Shown: in pieces, positions 25,334 to 32,861 of the stretch
Numbering within the stretch: the stretch's first letter is position 1
How the letters are laid out: each line of letters opens with the position of its first letter
From: JAAYDH01 sp035353055
GTDB lineage: Bacteria; Bacillota_I; Bacilli_A; RFN20; CAG-826
Direction: 5' to 3'
DNA length: 35,160 nt
Assembly (NCBI GenBank): GCA_035353055.1
Contig: DAOPYW010000015.1
Span: 1-35,160, forward strand
The notes under the pieces: model-generated
The model's input: only the letters and a program-made list of their open reading frames with translations
Told to the model about the DNA's origin: nothing
The model's database searches: none
Made by a program: the position numbers and the translations under genes

Positions 25334-26191
25334 CTAGGCTCTTGTTCTTAAAGCAAATGAAACACTCATGGAGATGTCTCCATACCAGGGTTCATCAGTA
25401 AGAACGTATGCTTCAGTGGAAGATTTTTGTAAGGCACCATCGATATAAACTCTCATGGTAACTTTTAATCCAGCGGCACCACTTCCTGCTACTGGGATTG
25501 TAGGTGAATTGTTTACTTCTCCGACAAGTGGAATGCCAGTTAATAATTCGGTGCTAAATTTACTGCCGGTGGCTGCAGCAAATGCGCCATGGTTTGCACT
25601 CGCAACTGTTCCTGCTGCGTTAATTGTATCTTTAAAGTCGCCAAGACCAGCAGTGATAGTACCGAGTTCAACATGGAAGTCAATTGATGTGGCATAAGTC
25701 GTTGCTTGTGCACCAGTAAAGGTGACAGAAGCCTCAAAATATTCATTTGGTAATAGTTGTCTTGACTCTGAATCGGACGCAATAAAGACGACGTAATCTT
25801 TCCAGTGCTGGTTTTCAGAGCCAGAAGCGTAAACTAACTCCGCATATTGTGGATCGCTTACGTTAGTTCTTTGAAGCCCAGTTAATGGATCAATAGCAGA
25901 ACCATTAGAGACATACTGTAATATGCCCCCAGTAATTTCACCTGTTCCATTCCAGCGTGTAGCGGCATCAAGGCCTAGGCTGCTATCAATAAATGCAATC
26001 GATGTGTTTCTGCCTTCCGTTGGAAAATCATCATCGATAACAAGAGATGCTTGCGTGTTAGCATGAACAATTAAGTTGGAGGCAGAAACAACGTTGTTTG
26101 CCGCGAACCAAGCGACGGTTCCGGTGACACTAGCTGCTGTGCTTAAGCATAAGATAGCAAGTGCTGGTGCTAAAATTTTTGACTTTTTCAT
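25334..26191 (-). CDS. SipW-type exported TasA/camelysin-like protein, candidate major fibre subunit
   Basis: A 285-residue exported protein. The signal (KKSK, hydrophobic core, SVTGTVAWFAANN at about 21-33) is a textbook SipW-type sequence. The mature chain is alanine/threonine/serine-rich and beta-patterned, has no cysteine or anchor, and ends with strands VTMRVYIDG and ISMSVSFALR, echoing the endings of the three operon-encoded relatives. It is single, with its own promoter, terminator and AGGAAAA ribosome site. This separates it from the riboswitch and would allow high constitutive expression, as expected of a major subunit. Subunit status is inference from size, signal and context. Confidence 0.78.
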   Translation of the reverse strand: MKKSKILAPALAILCLSTAASVTGTVAWFAANNVVSASNLIVHANTQASLVIDDDFPTEGRNTSIAFIDSSLGLDAATRWNGTGEITGGILQYVSNGSAIDPLTGLQRTNVSDPQYAELVYASGSENQHWKDYVVFIASDSESRQLLPNEYFEASVTFTGAQATTYATSIDFHVELGTITAGLGDFKDTINAAGTVASANHGAFAAATGSKFSTELLTGIPLVGEVNNSPTIPVAGSGAAGLKVTMRVYIDGALQKSSTEAYVLTDEPWYGDISMSVSFALRTRA

Positions 26192-26243
26192 AATAAATTA
26201 AGTTTTCCTTTCAAAATGAGAAAAATCACCCAATATAATTCTT

Positions 26244-26274
26244 TTTATACTGAATGGACGATAGGTTATGTCAA
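26244..26274 (-). promoter_or_regulatory. Probable promoter of the exported protein gene at 25334
   Basis: On the minus strand a consensus TTGACA (26274-26269) and TATAAA (26249-26244). The spacer is long at 19 bases (18 if GTATAA is used). This leaves a leader of about 50 bases. Confidence 0.5.
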
Positions 26275-26464
26275 TCCATAGCGGGAGAATGGGATGTCCT
26301 CCATCTACTTCATCGACAAAATTAGTTTATATCTAGGGCCAATTACTTGACAACAACATTTTCTTCTTAATATGGAGCAATCAATACTTTTTTGCATTGT
26401 TTTTCTTTCAAAATGAATTGATTTTCTTAATGATTGTTTAAAATGTGCATCTATGGAATGATAA

Positions 26465-26498
26465 TAAAAAACCGCATCTTCTTGCGAATAAATACGGT
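26465..26498 (-). terminator. Intrinsic terminator of the diguanylate cyclase gene
   Basis: On the minus strand ACCGTATTT (from 26498) pairs with AGATGCGGT (ending 26471), with two G-T pairs, then TTTTTT. The plus strand also ends in a T run, so it may work both ways. Confidence 0.75.
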
Positions 26499-26531
26499 AT
26501 TTTTTATTGAATAATTTTTGTTTGATGCGTT

Positions 26532-27641
26532 TTAAACAATCGGTTTATTTTTAGCTTTGATATGCCGCTTGTTTTCGTACATATTAGCATCCGCGCGGCT
26601 GAATAAAGAGACGAAATCGCGATCGATGCGGGGATTGTATGCAGCGCAGCCACAGGCGATGGATGTGTCTTCATTTAGTTCGTGAGAGGCCTCGTGGATG
26701 TCGCCAACACGCTTCTGGAAATTTTTCACTATATTGTCTCGATTTTCGTAGTCTTTGCCAGTGATGAAGGCCGCGAACTCATCGCCGCCGATGCGAAAAA
26801 TCTGGCTATTTGGGAAACATTCGTTGATTAGGGCAGTGGCTCTTACCAAGAGCTTATCGCCTGCTTCGTGACCATAGGTATCATTGGTGATCTTTAAACC
26901 ATTGATGTCAAAGACCACAAAGGCAAATTCAAATTCAGCTTTGTTGGCTTTAGCCATCAGAGTTGAGATCATGCGATTATAGGCATTGTTATTTTTCATG
27001 CCGGTCAATGTGTCGATGTCTCTCTCTTGCTCGGCGTTATATCTAAGAACAATATCCTTGATGCGGATGTGGTTCACATAGAGAGTGATGATGATGCTGA
27101 CGATTCCAAAGACGATGCCAACATATAGATCCGGGTAGAGAGGAGAGTTGGCCTTTTGAAAGAGAAGAGACATAACCACAAAAGCGACTGTCGAAAGAAA
27201 GATCAAAATGCAGAAGCGATAGGGTCGATCAATGCACAAGACAGCGGTGGCGACGATCACCGCACAATAAGTGCCGATGTTCCGGCCAGAGTCAGAAGCC
27301 ACAAAGGCTTGATATAGGACAACCCCAATTAAGACCACAGAACTCACGTAGATTAATGGCTTAAAGAATACTGATTGAGAATTGACAAAAGTTAACAGGA
27401 ATATCCCCACTATTACAAAGTAAGCAACCAAAATCATGTAGCCGACAACATAATCTTTATACCCTGGAATCGAAGCGGTAATAATGAAGGCGATTAAAAA
27501 GATTACTTCGAGGATAGAAGCCGCGACTTTCCATACTTTGTGGTTCTCTTCAGCGATGGAGGCTTTTACTTTGCTGAAGTCAGCTTTGGAAACTCCGCCA
27601 AAACGAAGAAAATTTATGAGATGTTCTTTTTTAGATATCAT
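26532..27641 (-). CDS. Membrane GGDEF diguanylate cyclase
   Basis: A 369-residue enzyme expected to make c-di-GMP from two GTP. About six membrane helices (residues 38-190) are followed by a GGDEF domain (205-365). It has DTLTGMKNNNAYN, FVVFDINGLKITND, HEAGDKLL and an intact RIGGDEFAAF (near 284). The RxxD product-inhibition site normally five residues before GGDEF is absent, so the enzyme may lack feedback inhibition. It has its own promoter and terminator and sits between the two AAA+ operons. It is the only intact cyclase here and a natural ligand source for both riboswitches, though a whole genome would probably hold others. Confidence 0.93.
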   Translation of the reverse strand: MISKKEHLINFLRFGGVSKADFSKVKASIAEENHKVWKVAASILEVIFLIAFIITASIPGYKDYVVGYMILVAYFVIVGIFLLTFVNSQSVFFKPLIYVSSVVLIGVVLYQAFVASDSGRNIGTYCAVIVATAVLCIDRPYRFCILIFLSTVAFVVMSLLFQKANSPLYPDLYVGIVFGIVSIIITLYVNHIRIKDIVLRYNAEQERDIDTLTGMKNNNAYNRMISTLMAKANKAEFEFAFVVFDINGLKITNDTYGHEAGDKLLVRATALINECFPNSQIFRIGGDEFAAFITGKDYENRDNIVKNFQKRVGDIHEASHELNEDTSIACGCAAYNPRIDRDFVSLFSRADANMYENKRHIKAKNKPIV

Positions 27642-27661
27642 ATTTGATATTGTTTAAAAAG

Positions 27662-27690
27662 ATTATAGAATAATTCCGAAAATCATACAA
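27662..27690 (-). promoter_or_regulatory. Sigma-A promoter of the cyclase gene
   Basis: On the minus strand TTGTAT (27690-27685), a 17-base spacer and a perfect TATAAT (27667-27662). It is about 20 bases from the start codon. Confidence 0.8.
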
Positions 27691-27756
27691 ATGAAATAGG
27701 CGACATATTTTAGAAAAATATAGCAAGGAACAAATGATTCGAATAAAAGCTTATCT

Positions 27757-28386
27757 TCAATTGGCGAGAATGAGCTTATATAATTCCACCAGCACTCCCT
27801 TTTCTTCTGAATCAATATTTGTTAAATGACCGTCTTCATCCCAAGTATTGCTCGCCAAGTGGTAGGTTCTTTGATAGACGGAAGAATAGATGCCTTCATC
27901 GGATAAAAAGGTTCCATTAAGCAGGGTATCCGCTCCATAGGTCGCTACGCGGTAGAGACTCTGTTCAAAATCGCTGATGTTAGCAAGAAGAGCCTCGCCA
28001 TTAATTGCAAAGGTCGAGCAGTCATATGCTAGCTCTTCTTCAAATCCATCCACTAATAAGGAGGGGAGATAGGCATCAAGAGAAGTCACAGGCACCGTCA
28101 TAGAAAAGTCGACCAAGGTATTTCCGCTATAAGCGCTAGCGCACAATTTATTATTTGTTTCATCAAAAGTCACCGATAGCAATTTATCGATAGTCTTTGA
28201 TGATTTCTCTCCTATCACTTCAGTGAGATTGTCGTAAATTGTCTGAGCATCGTCCTTGTCATCGCTATTGCCATTGGTTTGGGAAGTGAGAACTAAGACG
28301 ATGATCATCACAATGACAAGCAAAAGAATGACAAATTCTAAAATAATCCGAAAGGAGTCATTTCTCAAAAGTGAATCTTTTCTCAT
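27757..28386 (-). CDS. Single-pass membrane protein with an extracytoplasmic domain, unknown
   Basis: A 209-residue protein with a short basic N-terminus, one hydrophobic helix (about 14-35) and an acidic linker (NSDDKDDAQ). An outward domain of ~165 residues has no family I recognise. It follows the zinc-ribbon DUF2357-like gene after 27 bases on the same strand with no terminator between, so it is probably the third gene of that operon. No ribosome site is evident before the ATG. It could be the extracellular partner of the second AAA+ complex, by position only. Confidence 0.65.
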   Translation of the reverse strand: MRKDSLLRNDSFRIILEFVILLLVIVMIIVLVLTSQTNGNSDDKDDAQTIYDNLTEVIGEKSSKTIDKLLSVTFDETNNKLCASAYSGNTLVDFSMTVPVTSLDAYLPSLLVDGFEEELAYDCSTFAINGEALLANISDFEQSLYRVATYGADTLLNGTFLSDEGIYSSVYQRTYHLASNTWDEDGHLTNIDSEEKGVLVELYKLILAN

Positions 28387-28413
28387 GGTCTAATGTATTA
28401 TAACAAATATCGC

Positions 28414-29982
28414 TTAATGGCTGTGATGATGAATGTGATGGCATTCAGGGCAGACGATTTCGCCTTCCTCGTTAATGTCAGTGATGTTGCGGTAGTAGTA
28501 AGCAGCTTCAATTTTTCTCTCTTTAAACCACTTGCCATAATCAGTAGTCGCTAAAGCGCTGATGCTAGCAGGTTTAAAGTTAGCAATCTTGGTATAGAAG
28601 TATTTTTTGCCACTATCGAGACAAGTATCCTCATAGATCTCTGTGCGACAATCAGGGCAGACAAAAGCGCTCTTCTTTTCATCAAAGACTAATTCCTTTA
28701 AGCAGAACGGGCAGTCATGTCTCTCTTTATCCGCATAGATCATGCCTTTCAATAAGAGCTGTTGAATGCGGCGGAAGGAATCGATGTTTTCCATCGAGAT
28801 GAAAAGCGGCTTATTCTTTTGACCATCTCCATGCAAAGGAGAAACCAAAATTAATTCATCGTATTGATAGTCTTTCTTCAGTTCAATTTCATCAAGGCTG
28901 GTTGCTGAGTCTAATGAAGGATAGAGAAGAATGCGATAGGGGTTATCCTTATTAAATGTCACTAATAAATATTTCCCTTCCACTGAGTGGAGATTGATCT
29001 TCCATTTCTTGAAGGTGAAATCCACATTCAAGCGATGCAAGTTGATCTTAGCGGTCGATTTGGTTTCAAAGCTGAAATGGCTCAAAGAGAAGATGGAGAG
29101 CATCTTGACGAACAAGAAATAGTTCTTTTGCAACTTGGCAAGGTCGACTTTTTCTTCCTTTTGGTTGTTCACAATCTTGTTGGCGATGAAATATTTATAA
29201 GTGAGATAGACGCGGCGGTAGTCCTTTTGATTGATGAAGATGTTGGTCTTTTTGAGCTTGCGGTAGGCTTTGCGCTTCTTATTTTGGCGATAGATGGGTT
29301 TATGTAAGCGCGACTCAATGGTGTTGAGAATAAAAAGACAGTCATTATAGAGGCGACGAGCAGAATCATAGTAGCGATGATAATCGCGGATGTAACCAGT
29401 ATGGAGTTTGCCTAGCGCCATGTAGTAGTCGATGTGATTGACTCTTTCTAACAAGTTGAATTCCATCACTTCGCTGGCGTAGAGAAGGTTTTCGAGATAG
29501 CGCATGTTCTTTTTGCAGTAGCGGATAACTTCATCGACAAAGTTGCAGAAAATGACATTCTCATAGATTGAATAATCGTCTTCGTATATCTGGGTCAATA
29601 GTTTGCGGGGTTTGATCCTCCCATTTTTGATATTGCCCACATTATTAAAATGATTGGCTAAATGAAAGAGGGTATCTTGATTAGTCTTGCTCACTAGTTC
29701 CACTGGTGAGACTTCTGGAATATCTTTTAAAGCGATGATCGGCTTAGCGAATATGCGCTTCATGGCAGGGAGGGATTTCTTAATCAACTCTAGCGTGCTG
29801 CCGATGACATCAAAATCGATATTGGGCTCAATGAAAAACAGCGTCAAGTCATGGGCGATATAATAATCAAACTCAATGTAATTAGTGATCGGATGAGCGG
29901 CGACAAAAGAATTGATGGAATTCAGCACTGCTTGGAGATGGAGGTACTCATCAAGATGTTTCAATTCGCTTTTAGGAGCCAT
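28414..29982 (-). CDS. Zinc-ribbon DUF2357-like partner of the second AAA+ protein
   Basis: A 522-residue cytoplasmic protein paralogous to the 18255-19859 product. KPRKLLTQIYEDDYSIYEN (124-142) aligns with the latter's SKILNIYNEDYFIIYEN. TNIFINQKDYRRVYLTYKYF matches its TNIIRKNPLYRKCYQLW. Instead of an acidic coiled-coil tail it ends in a zinc ribbon (Cys424, Cys427, Cys442, Cys445), a further CPEC pair (511, 514) and a His-rich terminus (HHIHHHSH). No nuclease motif is visible. It starts 2 bases after the AAA+ gene, the same junction as in the first pair, with GAGGAT as ribosome site. Zinc ribbons usually mediate protein or nucleic-acid contact; which applies here is unknown. Confidence 0.68.
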   Translation of the reverse strand: MAPKSELKHLDEYLHLQAVLNSINSFVAAHPITNYIEFDYYIAHDLTLFFIEPNIDFDVIGSTLELIKKSLPAMKRIFAKPIIALKDIPEVSPVELVSKTNQDTLFHLANHFNNVGNIKNGRIKPRKLLTQIYEDDYSIYENVIFCNFVDEVIRYCKKNMRYLENLLYASEVMEFNLLERVNHIDYYMALGKLHTGYIRDYHRYYDSARRLYNDCLFILNTIESRLHKPIYRQNKKRKAYRKLKKTNIFINQKDYRRVYLTYKYFIANKIVNNQKEEKVDLAKLQKNYFLFVKMLSIFSLSHFSFETKSTAKINLHRLNVDFTFKKWKINLHSVEGKYLLVTFNKDNPYRILLYPSLDSATSLDEIELKKDYQYDELILVSPLHGDGQKNKPLFISMENIDSFRRIQQLLLKGMIYADKERHDCPFCLKELVFDEKKSAFVCPDCRTEIYEDTCLDSGKKYFYTKIANFKPASISALATTDYGKWFKERKIEAAYYYRNITDINEEGEIVCPECHHIHHHSH

Positions 29983-29984
29983 GA

Positions 29985-32717
29985 TTAATCCTCATTCAAG
30001 GTCGAGATAAATTCCGCGCAGCGATAGAGTTTTAAGTTTTCAAAGTCCTTTATTAGTTCTTCACGGTTGTCGATAGTCTTCACTTCGAGCTTGCCCACCA
30101 CTTTGCTGAGCAAGATGGTCTCGATAGCTTCGTTGAGGACATCTTTATCGGGGAAGCAAGCTTGATAGATATCGACAAAGTCTTCCATTTGATTGAGAAT
30201 GCGGTTACCAAAGGAGATGTTGAATGGACGAAGTAGCTTTTCGACTTTTTGGATCAGGCCAGATTTCTCGGCATCAAAGGTGCCTTTGCTAATCGCGTCT
30301 TGGAATAATTTTTGGAGCATGTCATAGCTATAGAATTGCTTTTTAATGGGGGTAGTATTGTCGCTGACTTTAGGAGCGCGTTTGTTGAAGTTCATCGTAT
30401 AAGCGCGGTCGTAAACCTTATCGGAAATGACGAAAGTTGACTCATCGCGGTTAGCGGTTCCGATAAACCAAACGTTTGCGGGAATGTGTAAACTATAACC
30501 ATCTTTTAGCAAAGAATATGGGGTTTTTGCGCCGTTTTCGCCTTTTTCTAGCTTGATATTGAGAAGTTTAATCTCTCGCTTATCTTCTTCGTTTTCCATC
30601 AGAGAGAGGAAATCGGAGAAATAGTATTCGATGCGGGAGAGGTTCATCTCATCGAGGACGATAAATGTCGGGATGGTTGGGTTCATAGCTGCCCTATATA
30701 AGGCGATGGTGAATTTCTTAGGAGTATAGAGATTGGAGAACTCGTTATAGTAACCCAACAGTTCATTTTTATCTTTCCAAGAGGATTCAACTTCGACGAG
30801 GGAACAATTGCCGTAAACTGCTTCCATGAAAATCTTGGGAAGGCTAGTTTTGCCAGTTCCGGACATACCTTGGAGGATGGAGAGGCGGCAAGCTCCGAGT
30901 CCAGAGACGAAAGCAGCGATATCTTCCTGGCTATAGGAGAGATGGAGGCGGCTATTCTTCGCATAGTTGACTACGAAACTCACTAATTTATTTAAAGTCA
31001 CAGCGGTGGCTTTTTCTTTTTCGCGGATCTCAAGTTCATTTTTAAAGAAATCGAGTTTGGAGTCTAAATCAGAGAAGGCCGGGCAGGGATCAAAAACTTC
31101 TTCGATAGATAATGGTTCAGTACCATCATTAGTGGAAGCGGGTTCGCTGCTAGACGATTCTGCTGTGGCACTGGCGGGTTCATTGCTAGAAGCACCACTG
31201 CTCATGCCGCTGAGAGCGTTCTCAAAGCCAGTCAAGGAATAAGGTTCTTTATCGAAGGCTTTGCGGATGAGCATTGTCACTAAGACGAGGACATCAGCTC
31301 CGAGCGCAAAAACCATCTGCGAGCTGAGATTGTAAGTGGTCGTATCGCTGTAAGGGATGTGATAGTAGTCGAGAATATATATCAAGGTTTCGGTGTTGAG
31401 AGCTTTGACGATTTCAAAGTAGTAGCCCATCACTCCGATGGCGAGGACCATCGCGACGTTGACATAGGCGACGACTTTCGCTACGCGATTGAAATTGCGG
31501 TACTTCGTGAAGTAGCAGCATACCGCCCATAAGAGCAAGAGAAAGGAAATGAGGAGCATGGCTACGAGATAGAAGGCTACGAACTGGTAGCCAGGACCCA
31601 TGGAAGCATAGTCTCTAATAAGCACAAAACCATTGAACGATCTCTCGATGACATTCGATGGGCTATAAGTAATTTTAAGGACCACTACCTTCAAGAATAA
31701 TGCACTAGCGGTAATCGCGGTGATGACAAGTAGATAGATGAGAGTCTCAACCTTGAAGAATTTGAGCTTCTTGTCTTTTTGAGTCGCCCCGACAATGCCA
31801 TCGAGCTTTCCTTTGATGATGGAAAAGACAAAGAATGTCGCGCTCATGGCAATCAAAATAACATAGCCAAGAGTGAAGGAGGGCACGCCATTTAAGGAAT
31901 AGACAAAGGCCGCGATAAAACCACATAAGAAGAACAGAACAGAAATGATTAAGTTGTAATTAGCGAACTGCTGTGATTTATGCAAAAAAGCCTTTTTATC
32001 GCTGAGGAATAAAGTGATGAGGAAAAGGAAGAAAAACGTATCAGCGAGAACTAGGAGAAAGAAGACAACGAAGAGAACAGTGTCGGCAATGTTGATACTG
32101 CTGCCGGATCCGCTGGAGACGAGAACATGGTAGACAGTGCTTCCCGAACTGGTCACCGCATAGAGAGGAACAAATAGCACTAATGCAGCAGCAAAGAGTT
32201 GCACCGCATCAATGACTAGCATTTTCCAAGTCTTTTTATAAGCTGCTTGTTCATTAGGCTTAGCTTTTCCTGCCACTTCTTCTTTTTCGTGAAGGCTGAA
32301 GTAGCGGCGCAGCATAGTTAAACCAAAGCATCCTAATAATATAAGAGTATTGATGATTGCAAGAGTGATAGCTCCCATCGATAATTCCAGAGTCGTTCCT
32401 TGAATGATAAAGAAAGTAATCTGAATGGCTAATTGATAGAAGATTGAAATAAAGAAGAAGAGATTATTTTTTCTAAAGATGCTAATTAGAGTAAGGACAA
32501 TTGGCACTAAAGAAACAAAGAGGACAATAACAAAGACGAGAGTAACAATAGTAAATGGCTGAACAGAGAAGTTTGCTGGGAGGCAAATTTCCCATAGGCT
32601 AATCGCGCTGCTATTGATATCTAATCCGATGCTCCATATTCCTAAAGCAAAGACCAGAATTGAAAGACCAAAAAGCAAAAAGCCCGTGAAGTAATTGTTC
32701 CTAATTATTTTTTTCAT
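29985..32717 (-). CDS. Polytopic membrane protein fused to a McrB-type AAA+ NTPase
   Basis: A 910-residue protein with about 12 predicted membrane helices in the first ~500 residues, a Ser/Ala/Glu-rich linker (about 505-535) and a C-terminal AAA+ module. Walker A is GMSGTGKTS (617-625, Lys623). Walker B is FIVLDE (Asp689, Glu690) followed by MNLSRIEYYFSDFLS. Sensor 1 is GTANRDES (about 752) and the finger is in ISDKVYDRA. The AAA+ part is a clear paralogue of that at 19862-21397, but the membrane part is entirely different. The gene begins an operon with the zinc-ribbon DUF2357-like protein 2 bases downstream. Ribosome-site quality is poor (AGG about 12 bases upstream). The membrane domain matches no transporter family I can name. 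It could transduce a signal, move a substrate or fix the ring. Confidence 0.85.
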   Translation of the reverse strand: MKKIIRNNYFTGFLLFGLSILVFALGIWSIGLDINSSAISLWEICLPANFSVQPFTIVTLVFVIVLFVSLVPIVLTLISIFRKNNLFFFISIFYQLAIQITFFIIQGTTLELSMGAITLAIINTLILLGCFGLTMLRRYFSLHEKEEVAGKAKPNEQAAYKKTWKMLVIDAVQLFAAALVLFVPLYAVTSSGSTVYHVLVSSGSGSSINIADTVLFVVFFLLVLADTFFFLFLITLFLSDKKAFLHKSQQFANYNLIISVLFFLCGFIAAFVYSLNGVPSFTLGYVILIAMSATFFVFSIIKGKLDGIVGATQKDKKLKFFKVETLIYLLVITAITASALFLKVVVLKITYSPSNVIERSFNGFVLIRDYASMGPGYQFVAFYLVAMLLISFLLLLWAVCCYFTKYRNFNRVAKVVAYVNVAMVLAIGVMGYYFEIVKALNTETLIYILDYYHIPYSDTTTYNLSSQMVFALGADVLVLVTMLIRKAFDKEPYSLTGFENALSGMSSGASSNEPASATAESSSSEPASTNDGTEPLSIEEVFDPCPAFSDLDSKLDFFKNELEIREKEKATAVTLNKLVSFVVNYAKNSRLHLSYSQEDIAAFVSGLGACRLSILQGMSGTGKTSLPKIFMEAVYGNCSLVEVESSWKDKNELLGYYNEFSNLYTPKKFTIALYRAAMNPTIPTFIVLDEMNLSRIEYYFSDFLSLMENEEDKREIKLLNIKLEKGENGAKTPYSLLKDGYSLHIPANVWFIGTANRDESTFVISDKVYDRAYTMNFNKRAPKVSDNTTPIKKQFYSYDMLQKLFQDAISKGTFDAEKSGLIQKVEKLLRPFNISFGNRILNQMEDFVDIYQACFPDKDVLNEAIETILLSKVVGKLEVKTIDNREELIKDFENLKLYRCAEFISTLNED

Positions 32718-32744
32718 TGTGATAATACCTGTCCACGCTTTTTT

Positions 32745-32753
32745 ATTCTAACA
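32745..32753 (-). promoter_or_regulatory. Extended -10 promoter of the second AAA+ operon
   Basis: TGTTAGAAT on the minus strand (32753-32745) fits an extended -10. No good -35 is seen. Transcription would start near 32738, 20 bases before the ATG. Confidence 0.5.
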
Positions 32754-32805
32754 TTTTCGTCTTATCGTGGGCGAAATAATTATTAGTTTTATTAGATAAA
32801 AAGTA

Positions 32806-32839
32806 AAAATAGCGCGCCGGAGAGGGCCTCGAGCACGCT
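32806..32839 (-). terminator. Intrinsic terminator of the lipoprotein gene
   Basis: On the minus strand AGCGTGC (32839-32833) pairs with GCGCGCT (32817-32811), one G-T pair, followed by ATTTTTACTTTTT. It separates the lipoprotein gene from the next operon. Confidence 0.8.
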
Positions 32840-32861
32840 ATTAATAAGATGGGAATATAGG

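Larger units (their letters stand above)
26192..26531. other. Intergenic region, 340 bases, no gene seen
   Basis: Contains the promoter of the exported protein gene (26244-26274) and the terminator of the cyclase gene (26465-26498). Between them (about 26280-26460) the DNA is AT-rich. I see no open frame, tRNA, riboswitch core or repeat there. Confidence 0.6.
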
